Positions 34,548 through 46,031 of a DNA stretch of 64,000 bases are shown here, one piece after another. Both the position numbers and the translations under genes were made by a program. Source of the stretch: Chamaecyparis obtusa. Taxonomy: Eukaryota; Streptophyta; Pinopsida; Cupressales; Cupressaceae. The notes beneath the pieces are model-generated. The model was not told the DNA's origin and ran no database searches. It saw only the letters and a program-made list of their open reading frames with translations. The stretch lies in NCBI GenBank assembly GCA_027943335.1, contig BSBK01006430.1, positions 560,501-624,500 on the forward strand, written 5' to 3'. Position 1 is the stretch's first letter. Each line of letters begins with the position of its first letter.

Positions 34548-35829
34548 GCTAGCAACTTTGCAAAGTTGCTCGAGCAACTTTTGCAACTTTTTGAAAAGTT
34601 GCTCAAATGGAGGTTAAGGTAGTTGTAACCACTCATGCTTGGTATATGAGCATGGGATCAATGAATTTTAAGGGTTAATTAAGTTTTAGTTTGAATTTCA
34701 TAATTAAGAATCTTCTATACGGATGAAATGTTCTAGTTCTCACTATTTTACAGGGTTTTCTTGTGCCTTGTACAACCTGTACGAATTGGACAGGGTGATC
34801 AGGACCCATGATAGTATAGATTAGTGAGTTATCTCCATTCTACACTATTTATTTTGTTTCTAGATTAGAGTGGTGAAGTTTGAAAGACATTTCAAGGCAT
34901 TGGTCTGTAAAATCCATTTACAAAGCCTCAGTGCTTGAAATGGCTCTAATCTAAGCATCCACTGGTGGAAATGGTTGAAACCATATGGGATGGAAGGTTA
35001 TATTTTGTACATAGTCTCTATGCATTCTTTTTTTTTGTGGCACTAATATTTCTAGGCCAAGATGGAAGCCCTATGGCTGATTGTTAAGAACAAGTGAGCT
35101 AGGATAGAGTAAAGAAGGCACTGGTTTGAGCACCCATGATCTTGGAGAAGGAACTTAGTGGCATGTGTGGAAGCCCTAATGTGTTCCCTTGAAGAATAAA
35201 AAGGTGAGAGAAGGTGTAATGAATCTTGGAGACCAATTTGGTATCAATTGGTCTAGACTGGTCCAGAGGCCTAATTAATAGGTTAAAAACTAGGGCCTAC
35301 TAGTAAATTGGGTTGTGGGTGTCACCAAAAGCCTAAACTTTGGATTTGAATAGTGCTAGTGGATACCTTGAATATTTCCAAGGTCTTCTATTAGGTTTTT
35401 TGGGTATTTTGGGAACAATAAGCCAAAATCAGTGAAAATAGACCTACTAGGAATTGAGCCAATTAGGCCTCCTAGGGAGTTTGACACTAAAAGACTTGGT
35501 AGTGTATCCAAAAGTGTGGGGAAGGGTTCCAAATGAATTTTGAAGGGTCAAGGACTCAATTGAGATTTGAAGTGATGTGTGTGAAGACCCTAAGCTAGGG
35601 TTTAGGATTCTGGAGGGAAGATCTAGTGAATAAGCCTAGGAAATTAAAGGGCTAAATGACCTTAAGAGTTGTGAATCTTCTATGAATCAACTATACCTTG
35701 GAGGAGAAGTTGATAGAGAGGATCTTGGAGATCCAAATTGGAGAAGGAGTCACAAGGAGTAACCATTGGATGGTTAGAAGAGGTTGGAAGTGTTGGAGGA
35801 AACACTAGAGTCCTAAACCCTCTGCATCA

Positions 35830-36322
35830 ACAAACCCCTCATCCAAACAACAAGACCATTTTTCTTGTAGGTACAGGTACAGGACAGCAAATTGCAGTTT
35901 AGATCTGGATACCCTTTTCGGTGAACTTCTAGGATCTGTGAATAGAATTTTTGTCGGAGTTGTTTCAGGTCAAGGTCAACCTTTAGTGGGGGTAAGATTG
36001 TGCCCCTCTATATAGGTCAAGGTCGACCTCCCTCAGAAAGGCAAAAAATTTTTGGGTTTTCTCTGTCTTAGCACTTCCAAGCTGGAGAAGGTTGCAGAAT
36101 CTCTTGAAACTATGCATAGACATCAAAAAATAGTGATTTCTGCATCATCCACCTTTTGAGATAAGTATTCTTGTTTTATTTAGTTTGTATGTCCATAACA
36201 TTTTCCATCACAAATTTACATCCCTACACTTTGTCATCATCCCTCATCTTATCCTTTATACACCTATTCATTTTACCACACACATCAACATCATCACACA
36301 CCACATATTTTTATCCTATTCA
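35830..36322 (+). mobile_element. Family G copy A, 5' LTR fragment 3
   Basis: Starts with ACAAA, the right duplication of Gypsy-1, and ends TATTCA at 36322 before the primer site. It aligns with 46980-47478 and, reversed, with copy B. It contains GGTCAAGGTC motifs. Confidence 0.9.
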
Positions 36323-36483
36323 TTTTGGTGAACCCATGATAGACAACTCTTTCTTTTTGGTGTTAGATTTCATTTTGCATCAAGATTATTTTTCTTTTAT
36401 GCTCTTGCATTTTAATTCAAAAATACAAAAAAAATCTATAGATTCAAACAAAATCCAAAAATATTTCTTGCATTTCATTTACT

Positions 36484-37600
36484 ATGAAGATTTTTAAGAT
36501 GCTTTGGTGTATGATTATGTTCTTTATTACCCTTCTTTTAGCATCTCTTTTCCATACCTATGATGTTTATGAGAGTGTCATTCACTTCCTTTTTTTGATG
36601 ACCCTTCATTTTGCACTAGCCTATGCTTTTGTGAAATTGACTAATACTAGTCTTCTTCAAAAGTTTCATTAAAGATTTATGTGGTAGACTTATTACTTTC
36701 TTGGATTATGTGAAGAATTTGGTAGATGATACACCATCTCCTAATCTTCCTAATCATATTATCCCTAATTTGATTCATAACCTTCCTACTCCTAATCTGA
36801 TGCCTAACATGCCTAATTCTCCATCTTCTAAACCTAGTTCTTCCCATACTTGTGATGGGATTCAAGCTATAGTTCATGATGGAGATCTACAAGAGTTATT
36901 TGATTTACCTTCTCCTCTGATTCATGATGATATTAAAGGAAAGGGTAAAGAAACTTCTTCAAAACCTATTATTCCATCTTATACAACCTTTACTCATGAG
37001 CATGATAAATAATCACCTCCTGTAGAAGCTTTACATGATATATACACTACAAGATTCAATATGATGACTAAAAAAGGTTATAGAGGTTTAGGGCTTGGAG
37101 TTAATGAGCATGGTATCAAGTATCCAGTTCATATACCCCCTAAACAAGATATGCATGGTGTTGATTATTCACAAACTCAATTCAAGGTGGGTGATGTTGA
37201 TTATCATCCTCCTCTTCATATTCTTCTTCCTACACCTGCCCTAGATAACCTTGATACTCCTCAAGATGTAGCTATGAAAGTGTATGTTCAATTAATGAAT
37301 TCCAAGAAATAAATCTTTAAACATTATGTGAAAGATTCTCTATACAAGTACAAATGTCCTTTTCATTATCGTAATATGCATTTACTTGCTGATTGTAAGC
37401 ATTTCAAGTTATATGTTAGATAAAGAGTTGCTTTAGGAATTATATCTCACTCTCATGCAATTTTACAATTCCTTCATAATTTATATATTGGGGATACCCC
37501 TCATTCTGATATAATCTAGATTTCTTCTCCTCTTGTCTCTGGACAAGGGGGCAAGAGGTGTATTTTCATCTAGTCTCCTAGGATCCATTAGGCTTTTAGC
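36484..37600 (+). pseudogene. Family G protein: hydrophobic N-terminus, G-patch-like, zinc-finger-like
   Basis: An ATG at 36484 (MKIFKMLW) opens two hydrophobic segments (about residues 5-25 and 34-52), then a frame change near 36660 caused by a few missing bases relative to copy B. From 36701 the frame carries a Pro/Asn-rich stretch (PNLIHNLPTPNL), 'GYRGLGLGVNEHGI' (about 37080), which resembles a G-patch, and CPFHYRNMHLLADCKHF (about 37350), which resembles the C-X2-H-Xn-H-X4-C finger of plant gypsy Gag/Pol proteins. Stops at 37010 (TAA) and 37310 (TAA), then TAG or TAA near 37420. The order suggests a Gag-like polyprotein without enzymes; the membrane-like start is unusual. Coding likelihood is supported by conservation in copy B. 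Confidence 0.7.
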
Positions 37601-38344
37601 ATATATTGTTTCTTGAGCTTACTTGGTATTCTTTCTATCCTCTCTCTCTATGGTTTTGTATTATGTTTATAATCATCCATAGATTCTATATTCAAGATAT
37701 CTTTTCTAAGACATTTGTTTTGCAAAGGTATCCCTTGTTTTCATCCCTGGGGGGCAAGGTTCTTCTTTCTTTCTCTTTGTCTAGGGATCTTATTTCCTTA
37801 GCTTAGTGGCATTTGTTTATTTGGAAACATTATTTCATTATACTAATCGATGTTTTGACTATGGATATCCTTTTTATATGAGAGGTTGTTGTCCTGGGTC
37901 ATCACCTCTTCTCTATTTTGCAAATTATGTTCATTTTAAACTCTTTCCCTTGCTCTGGTGATTAGAGTTGTTTCCCTCATTTCAAAGATTCCTCTTCCTC
38001 TTGATTGAAGGGGGCTTGATTATTGAATCTTTGTTCCCACCTTGTTTATCTTTGAAAGATGATATTTTATCTAAAAGCACTCCTCTATGGTGGTGGTCTT
38101 GTTGATAAGATCTCTTTCTGTGAGGATCCTTTTTCCATAAGTGACATATCCTTTTCACAATTATCTATACTCTTGGATGTAGGGGTCAATACCCTTTGCT
38201 AGGAATGTAGTATACATTGTTGTAAATAGGATATCTCCTTACATCGTGAAGCAGGTATCCTTTTCCTCTTCCTTATCATGTCTATTAGATAGCCACGATA
38301 AGGAGGGGGTTATATATAGGGTCTCCCTTGTACTATAGTTTTTC

Positions 38345-38635
38345 ATTTATATGCTAATTCCTCTGAAGGTAGCGCACATAAGTTGCTAAATCCTGAAGAG
38401 ACACACATTTTTCAATTTTTAATATGCTAAATCCTCTAAAGGTAATGCACATAAGTTGCTAAATCCTGAAGAGATGGGCATTTTTCAATTTTCAATATGC
38501 TAAATCTTATGAAGGTAATGCACATAAGTTGCTAAATCCTGAAGAGACACGTATTTTTCAATTTTCAATATGCTAAATCTTCTAAAGGTAATGCACATAA
38601 GTTGCTAAATCCTGAGGAGACATGCATTTCATATT
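38345..38635. repeat. 73-bp tandem repeat, four copies, in family G copy A
   Basis: 'AGTTGCTAAA' starts at 38381, 38454, 38527 and 38600, spaced exactly 73 bp. Copy B carries the same repeat with five units (50955-51300). Confidence 0.93.
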
Positions 38636-38828
38636 CATAGTGATACAAGATGGTGGATCTATGGATATTCCAGAAGCCATCAGAAGATGCATTACAATTA
38701 CAAAGTGTATTTTATGGGTGAACTATCAAGTTTGGCCACCTGTTTGGCTCTCCCTCCTTGGTGATTCATGGTAAGGTGGGAATCTTACTCTTTTCTCTCT
38801 TTTTTCTTTCATGCTAGTAGGAATGGAT

Positions 38829-40008
38829 TGTTAGGAATGAATGCTAAATGTTTTGGTAGCCATTCTATAGCAATTTTTGTTGCATTCATGACTATGATTG
38901 TCATTGATGTCAACACAATGATTTACCGAAGACTTGCAAAGAAGCAGACAGAGTTTGGATTAGTGCACATGGGTTTTTATAGTTGGAGCTATGTGATTTT
39001 AAGGTTATACTCTTTGATATGTTATATGTCTATGTTTAAGAGTGCAAATAGTAATTCATTTATTCATGGAAGTTATGATCATTTTGGTGGAAGCAGTATT
39101 CAGGCAGTGTTCCTGAGTAGCGGTTTGTGGAAATCAAATGATATCTCCTAATCGGGATGGAATCTAGTTTTGCGTAGTTAAAGGGAAGTTGAAGACACAT
39201 TAATAGTGATGTGGATGATAGCACAGACTTCAAGGTCATGCAAGTGAAGATTTATTGTATCTGGAAGCTGACAGTTTTGTGTAATTTTGGTGTAGTGTGT
39301 GGAAACTTTTATTTTGTAATTGTATGTCGACTCATTTGTAATTATTTGAGTGTGGTATAAAGGAAGGAATGTATTTCCTTGTTGTAATGTAGTTGAAAAA
39401 TAGTATTATGTATTTGTGATGTGGAAGTAGTGATTTTGTGTGATGTTGCATGCATGAAGTGAAGAAAAGAGCTAAGTATGTGAAGGAAGACATGCGAAGT
39501 ATAGAGATCTAAAATTGAGATCTAATGTAATAGTGAGTATGATTTGGCATAGTTAGAGAAGAGGTAACATATTATTCTATTGATTAATGCAAAGATTATT
39601 TGGGCAGTGTGTTCAGTGATCTTACCCTGAAACTATTTGGGTAGTGGGTCCTTTTGTCTTCCATAACTCTTAACCGGGTTAGAATCTTTTAACAGGGATT
39701 CAAAATCTCCTGACAGGGATTCATATGTACTGAATGTATTTCATAATACTTCTAATAGAGTCCATCCTTTCACAAGGAATATTCATATTAGTGCATCTTT
39801 TGTGGGCATCATTCCCACCAGGGTTTACACTTTGATCAAGAGGTTCCCTAGTCAACATATCTTGTGTTATTGTGTATGAATATCTTCTATGGTTGGTAAT
39901 TATATTGCTTATATGGTTTAATGTTGTTGAAGATGATAAAATTTATAATTATCCAATAACTGATTCACCCCCCCTCTTAGTTATCTTGGTGGACTTTACT
40001 TTCTAACA
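38829..40008 (+). repeat. Copia-2 5' LTR, 1180 bp
   Basis: TGTTAGGAAT...TTCTAACA. TATAAA at 39356-39361 is conserved in the 3' LTR (45029) and in the solo LTR (7524), making it the likely promoter element. A C-rich tract lies just before the end. Confidence 0.95.
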
Positions 40009-40010
40009 AT

Positions 40011-40024
40011 TGGTATCAGAGTGG
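40011..40024 (+). promoter_or_regulatory. Copia-2 primer-binding site
   Basis: TGGTATCAGAGTGG, two bases after the LTR, matches the initiator-methionine tRNA primer site of plant copia elements. Confidence 0.92.
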
Positions 40025-40063
40025 AAGGTCCTTGAAAAAAAGTTTAACAACTTAAGGAGATCC

Positions 40064-41605
40064 ATGGAAAATTTTAGGAAATAAATCCCTAAGTTTGATG
40101 GAGTCAATTTTGATAGCTAGAAAGAAAAGATGAAGACACACCTATTATGTTTAGGACTAGGTTATTGGTTGATTACAAAGAATAATAAGACTATCATTGA
40201 AGAGGACAATCTTGAAACATGTAATGTGGAAGAGAGAGATCTATTCATGTGTAACATACTTGCAAGAGAAGCACTTTTGACAGCACTTCCAGAGAATGAG
40301 TACAGTCAGGTAAAATATTTGAAAAAATCTCATGAAATTTGGAATGCTTTACACTCTACTTTTGAAGGTGATGAACATGCAAAAAGAGTTAGATTACATA
40401 ATTGGATATGTGCATTTGAAGATATAAGAATTTTGGAAGATGAATCTATTAGAAGTTATATTGGTAGAATGTCACAAATCATTACAGGTATAAAATCTTG
40501 TGGAGGAACAAAGACAAAGAATGAAGTCATATGGAAAATTCTGAGGACATTGACTACTATATTTAAGTAGACAACATAGATGATTGAACAAGTGATACCT
40601 TGTACAACAAACTTTACAAGAGAAACTCTTCTTGGAAGATTGGAAGCAGCAAAAATGAACCTAAGATTATCAGGAGACTTACCTAGAATGGAGATAGCAT
40701 TCAGTGCTCTTAGTGTTCTCCCTACTTTGTCAAGAAGAATCAGTGTGAGAAAAGATTATGCTGGCAATAGCAGATCTAGAAATGAAGAAGACAAGAAGAT
40801 TGAAGAAGTTATTGCCTTGCTTGTGAAAAGAGAACTAGACGGTAAGAAAATATTTAAATGTTGGACTTGTCAAGAATATGGTCATTTTGCATCTAAATGT
40901 CCTAACAGAGTTAAAAAGTACATAAGCAATTTGAAACCTAGAAGATCTAAGGAATGTTATTATGTTAATGATGAAGATCTTGAAGCTAGCATAGAAAGAA
41001 CTTTAAGTGAAAGTGATACCGAAAATAATGATGACATAGGATTTGTAGCAATTAAAGAAGAGAATCCTGAAACTGATGTTAAGGAAGAAAAAGCCTTAGT
41101 TTCTCAAGTTGAAAAGAAAGTTGATTTGATTATAGATAGTGGTTGTTCACATCATATGACTAGAGATATGAAAAATTTCATAAAGTTGAATGAATATGAT
41201 GGAGGAATTGTTAGAGTTGGAAACAATGCACCTTGTTTGATTAAAGGTATAGGATCTATTACTCCTGATGGAAAGACTAATAATGATGATGTTTATTTTT
41301 TGGATGGATTAAAACATAATCTTTTGAGTGTTGAACAGTTAGTTGATAAGGGATATCAAGTTTGGTTTACTAAGAAAACTTGTGTGATAAAGGATAAAGA
41401 TGGAAATCTGATTGGAACTAGATCTAGAACCAGAGGTAATGTATTTCAGTTGAATCCTATTGAGATGACATGTTTGATTACAAAGATTGATGATAGTTGG
41501 TTATGGCATAGAAGGTTTTGTCATATAAACTTTGATAACATTGTGAAAGTAAGTACTACACTTGCAGTAAGAGATTTACCTAAAATTATGAAGCCTACTA
41601 AGTAA
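40064..41605 (+). pseudogene. Copia-2 Gag, protease and pre-integrase remnant
   Basis: One frame from an ATG at 40064 (MENFRK) to 41605. Stops: TAA 40082, TAG 40118 (Trp in Copia-1), TAG 40568 and TAG 40577. Gag contains the zinc knuckle CWTCQEYGHFASKC (about 40860-40901). Protease motif 'LIIDSGCSHHMT' is near 41126. The pre-integrase motif 'SWLWHRRFCHINFDNIVKVS' is near 41496. From 40580 to 41603 the frame is open for 341 codons. The frame then breaks where a small deletion has removed the CXXC part of the integrase zinc finger. Confidence 0.93.
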
Positions 41606-44111
41606 GAAGTTCACATCTATAGAGAAGCTAGAGATTGTTCATAAAGATTTGAGCAGTCCTACCAGGACTAGAGGATTCTATGGAGAAAGGCATTTTATGA
41701 TTCTTGTTGATGATTTTACAAGAATGATGTGGATTGCATTTCTTAAAGAAAAATTTGAAGCATTTGATAAGTTTAAGATTGTTAATAATAAGGTTGATAA
41801 TGAATCTAGAATGAAGATTAAATGTTTGAGATCTGATAGAGGTGGAGAATTTACTTCTATAGATTTTAACACTTTTTGTGAAGAAAATGGCATTAAAAGA
41901 TAGTATTCAGCCCCTAGAACACCTAAACAAAATGGCATTGCAGAAAGAAGGAACAGATCGGTGACTGAAGCAGTAAGAGCTATGTTGTTTGAAAATGATT
42001 TGGCGAAGATATTCTGGAGAGAAGTAGTGAACATAGCAGTATATAAAATGAATAGAGTACAAATCAGAGCAGACACAGACAAGACACCTTATGAATTATG
42101 GTTTGGACATGCACCCTCAATTAAGTATTTTAGAATCTTTGGAAGCAAATGTTATATAAAGAGAGATGATGATATTGGAAAGTTTGATCCTAGAAGTGAT
42201 GAAGGTATATTTCTTGGATATTCTTTGAAAAGAAAAGCATATAGATGTTTCAATAAAAGAACTAAGACTATTGTCGAAAGCGCAAATGTTAAAGTTGATG
42301 AAAAGTTCAAAATTCAGGAAAGAATGCTTGATTATGAATCTGATAAAGAAGCTCATCCTAAATCTCACACTGGATCTACTGAATTGTTTTATGAAACTGA
42401 CAGTGATTTGTTGAATGAAAGCCTCAGTGAAGTTATTGAAGAACCTACATCTAAAGAGAGATCTAAGATAGTGACACCTAGCAAGAGTTTGTTAAGGAAT
42501 CATCCTTTTGAACAGATTATTGGGAGCATCAAAAAAGGAGTTCTAACTCAAAATAAGCCACAAGAATAGTTATGTTTGATTTCTCAAATTGAACCTAAGA
42601 CTACTAATGAAGCTTGTGAAGATGAAAGTTGGACTGATGCTATGAAAGAAGAACTAGATCAGATTGAAAAGAACAAGACATGGGAATTGGTCCCTAGACC
42701 TAAAGACAAGAATGTTATTGGAACTAAATGGGTATTTAGAAACAAGATGAATGAACAAGGAGAAGTGGTAAGAAACAAAGCAGGATTGGTATGTAAGGGT
42801 TACTCACAACAAGAAGGAATTGACTATGAAGAAACCTTTGCACCTATTGCAAGAATTGAAGAAGTAAGAATGTTTTTGGCATATGCAGCTTACAAAAAAT
42901 TCAAAGTGTATAAGATGGATGTGAAGTCAGCATTTTTGAATGGAGAATTGGAAGAAGAAGTCTACATTGAGCAGCCTGAAGGTTTTCCTTTTTCTCAAGA
43001 AGGAGACATGGTATGTAAATTGAAGAAAGATTTATATGAACTTAAACAAGCACCTAGAACTTGGTATGCAAGACTGGATAAGTATTTGTTAAAGTTGGGA
43101 TTTACAAAAGGAACGACTGATAGCAATCTGTACACAAAAGAAATTGAAAATGGTTTGTTAGTTATAGTTATTTTTGTTGATGACATTATCTTTGGAGGAG
43201 AAGATGAAGCTAGTGACAAATTTGCTGATGAAATGAAGACTGAATTTGAAATGAGTATGATTGGTGAGATGAAATACTTTTTGGGATTACAAATAACACA
43301 AAACAATGATGGTATCTTTGTAAGTCAGAAAAAGTACTTGAATGACTTGTTGAAAATATTTGGAATGGAGGATTGTATACCAGTTGGAACACCTATGGTG
43401 ACTGGACATAATTTATCTAGCATAGATGAGACTCCTACAGTAGAACAGAAGAAATATAGATCTATGATTGGAGGATTACAGTATTTGACTCATACAAGAC
43501 CTAATATAGCACATTCAGTTGGAATTGTAGCAAGATTTCAAGTTGAACCTAGAGAATCACATTATGTAGTAGTAAAGAGGATACTGAGATATTTAAGAGG
43601 CACAATGGACTATGGACTATGGTATAAAAAATATGATGATTTTACCCTATATGCATATACAGATGTTGATTGGGGAGGCAGTGTTGATGATAAGAAAAGC
43701 ACCAGTGGTGGAGCATTTTTCCTTGGAGGAACATTAGTTTCTTGGTTAAGCAAGAAGCATAATTGTATCTCACAAAGCACAGCAGAAGTAGAATATGTAG
43801 CAGCAGCAAAAAATTGTAACCAGATAATTTGGATGAAGCAAATGCTGAAGGATATTGGAATAAAATTTGTTGAGCCTGTTGTCATACATTGTGACAACAC
43901 CAGTACAGTTAGTATGTCTAAGAATCCTATATTGCATTCTAAGACAAAGCATATAAAGATTAAGTATCATGTTATAAGAGAGAAAGTTGTTGAGAAAGAA
44001 GTCAAACTTGAGTACATAAGTACAAAGGAGCAGATAGCAGATATATTCACAAAGCCTTTGCCTAAGGATACATTTGAGTATCTGAGAGGTATGCTTGGGG
44101 CTATGCCCTAG
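41606..44111 (+). pseudogene. Copia-2 integrase, reverse transcriptase and RNase H
   Basis: A single frame with only two stops (TAG 41901, TAG 42567); the last 511 codons (42576-44111) are uninterrupted. Integrase: 'LVDDFTRMMWIAFLKE', 'RSDRGGEFTS' and 'APRTPKQNGIAERRNR', covering the D, D and E catalytic blocks, then 'GSKCYIKRDDDIGKFD'. Reverse transcriptase: '[11 protein letters not shown]', '[20 protein letters not shown]' and '[10 protein letters not shown]'. RNase H: '[19 protein letters not shown]', '[13 protein letters not shown]', '[20 protein letters not shown]' and '[10 protein letters not shown]'. The catalytic residues of reverse transcriptase appear intact. The stop at 41901 falls at the same Gln codon (before SAPRTP) that is also TAG in Copia-1. 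Confidence 0.94.
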
Positions 44112-44500
44112 CCTACTTTTGAGAAGTGATGCAGTTGGTCGCATCCATCCAGTGGTATATGAGCCTTATCCTTCTTCTAGACTAGATGTTGGTACTTCCT
44201 CTATGGGGGAGTATGTGTATCTGAGCTGAGTCATGAGGACTCTAGTAAATGTATTTTCTGAAAAGTGTCTTTTGACATTGAGTTGTTGTTGACATAGTGA
44301 TGGAATTTTTGTCATTGATGTCAATGGGGGAGAAGTATTCATGAAAAACAATCTGAGACATCTTTTGGAGAGAACTGAATAGGATAACAAAGCAAGATTT
44401 GATTGATGAAGAGGATTTGAAGAAGCAGTGTTGCAGTATTGGATTTTTGGAACATTGGATGTCTTTAATCTATGTTTCCATCAATGCCAATGGGGGAGAT
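44112..44500 (+). other. Copia-2 3' untranslated region and polypurine tract
   Basis: Non-coding. The polypurine tract AATGGGGGAGA (44489-44499) directly precedes the 3' LTR. Confidence 0.85.
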
Positions 44501-45692
44501 TGTTAGGAATGAATGCTAAATATTTTGGCAATCATTTTGTAGCATTTTTTGTTGCATTCATGATTATGATTGTCATTGATGTCAACATAATGATTTACCA
44601 AAGACTTGCAGAGAAGCAGATAGAGTTTGGATTAGCACACATGGGTTATTACAGTTGGAGCTATGTGATGTCAAGGTTATACTCTTTGATATGTTATATT
44701 TCTATGGTTAAGAGCATAGACAATAATTCATTTATTCATGGAATTTATGATCATTTTGGTGGAAGCAGTATTCAGGCAGTGTTCCTAAGTAGCGGTTTAT
44801 GGAAATCGGATGATATCTCCTAATCAGGATGGAACCTAGTTTTGTTTAGTTAAAGGGAAGTTGAAGACACATTAATAGTGACATGGATGATAGCATAGAC
44901 TTTGAGGTTGCACGAGTGAAGAATTATTGTATCTGGAAGCTGACAGTTTTGTGTAATTTTGTTGTAGTGTGTGGAAACTTTTATTTTGTAATTGTATGCT
45001 GACTCATTTGTAATTATTTGAGTGTGGTATAAAGGAAAGAATGTATTTCCTTGTAATTTAGTTGAAAAATAGTATTATGTATTTGTGATGTGGAAGTAGT
45101 GATTATGTGTGATGTTGTATGCATGAAGTGAAGAAAAGAGCTAAGTATGTGAAGGAAGACATGCGAAGTACAAAGATCTAAAATTGAGATCTGATGTAAC
45201 AGTGAGTATAGTTTGGCATAGTCAAAGAAGAGGTAACATATTATTCTATTGAGTAATGCAAAGATTATTTGGACAGTGTGTTCAATGATCTTACCCTAAA
45301 GTTGTTTGGGCAGTGGGTCCTTCTGTCTTCCATAACTCTTAACCGGGTTAGAATATTTTAACAGGGATTCAAAATCTCCTAACAGGGATTCATATGTACT
45401 AAATATATTTCATAAGACTCCTAACAGAGTCCATCCTTTCATAGGGAATATTCATATTAGTGCATCTTTTGTGGGCATCATTCCCACTGGGGTTTACTCT
45501 TTGATCAAGAGGTTCCCTAGTCAACATATCTTGTGTTATTGTGTTATTGTGTATAAATATATTTCTATGGTTGGTAATTATATTGCTTATATGGTTTAAT
45601 GTTGTTGAAGATGATAAAAGTTATAATTATCTGATAACTAATTCACGCCCCCCCCCTCTCTCAGTTATCTTGGTGGACTTTACTTTCTAACA
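44501..45692 (+). repeat. Copia-2 3' LTR, 1192 bp
   Basis: Begins TGTTAGGAAT and ends TTCTAACA. TATAAA at 45029-45034. Confidence 0.95.
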
Positions 45693-46031
45693 TGGATCAT
45701 GAAGCTATGTTATTTATAGTGTTTCTCTAGTCTTTCTTATGTAATCATTTATGCTTTTATGATATCTTTCCAAATATGATATTAGTATAGAAAATATTTC
45801 TTAGCAATGTTTCCTCTACTAGTTGATTTGGGTTTGTTTTAGTACTAACACTTCTTTTTATGTTTTCTCACCCTCATGTGTGAGTGTTGAGTTAGAATAT
45901 TTTAGCCTAGGGCCTTGTGTCCTTAGCTAAGTGTTATTTTATCTCATTGTGAATCCACTTGGATCTCTTCTTTCTTCTCCTTTACGAAGAGTTTTTATTG
46001 AATCCAGACTCTTGCTAAAGTGGGGGCTAAA
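45693..46031 (+). mobile_element. Family G copy A, internal region, last part
   Basis: Begins with the duplication TGGAT and continues family G sequence colinear (reversed) with copy B near 50740-50414. The purine-rich AAAGTGGGGGCTAA ends at 46031 and serves as polypurine tract. Confidence 0.88.

Larger units (their letters stand above)
26499..35829 (+). mobile_element. Gypsy-1, Ty3/gypsy chromovirus, degenerate
   Basis: LTRs at 26499-28176 and 32868-35829 have near-inverted ends TGGTGCAGAG...CTCTGCATCA. Gag, protease, reverse transcriptase, RNase H, integrase and a chromodomain-like tail follow in Ty3/gypsy order. Flanks are GCAAA (26494) and ACAAA (35830); the unoccupied family G copy B reads GCAAACCCC, so the right copy carries one G-to-A change. 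The 3' LTR is much longer because it holds a solo LTR and one extra 90-bp repeat. Multiple stops and frameshifts make it inactive. Confidence 0.95.
32868..35829 (+). repeat. Gypsy-1 3' LTR, split by a solo LTR
   Basis: Starts TGGTGTAGAGC after a purine-rich GGGGAG tract (32860-32865) and ends CTCTGCATCA. It is interrupted at 33360-34547 by another element. It carries three copies of the 90-bp repeat against two in the 5' LTR. Confidence 0.93.
36323..38828 (+). mobile_element. Family G copy A, internal region, first part
   Basis: Begins with TTTTGGTGAACCC, shared with copy B and taken as the primer-binding site (tRNA not identified). It holds the family G coding remnant (36484-37600), then about 700 bp without coding signal, then four 73-bp tandem units (38345-38635). 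It ends with TGGAT (38824-38828), the left target duplication of Copia-2. No polymerase genes. Confidence 0.88.
38829..45692 (+). mobile_element. Copia-2, complete Ty1/copia retrotransposon
   Basis: Both LTRs and perfect 5-bp duplications TGGAT (38824-38828 and 45693-45697) are present, and the matching empty site is seen in family G copy B near 50735-50745. Gene order is Gag, protease, integrase, reverse transcriptase, RNase H. Copia-2 and Copia-1 are related families. Counting by eye over the first ~375 bp, the LTRs differ at about 9% of positions, so the insertion is old. A short deletion and several stops make it inactive; the pol part is the best preserved coding region in the window. 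Confidence 0.97.

Noticed and set aside
36171..36497. 108-codon hydrophobic plus-strand frame
   Set aside because: It spans the family G LTR end and primer site, so it cannot be a conserved coding region; the true family G start is at 36484 in another frame.
38768..39151. Open frames of ~130 codons at the start of both Copia-2 LTRs (also 44428-44823)
   Set aside because: They cross the LTR edge and begin in unrelated flanking sequence; LTR starts are not coding in copia elements.
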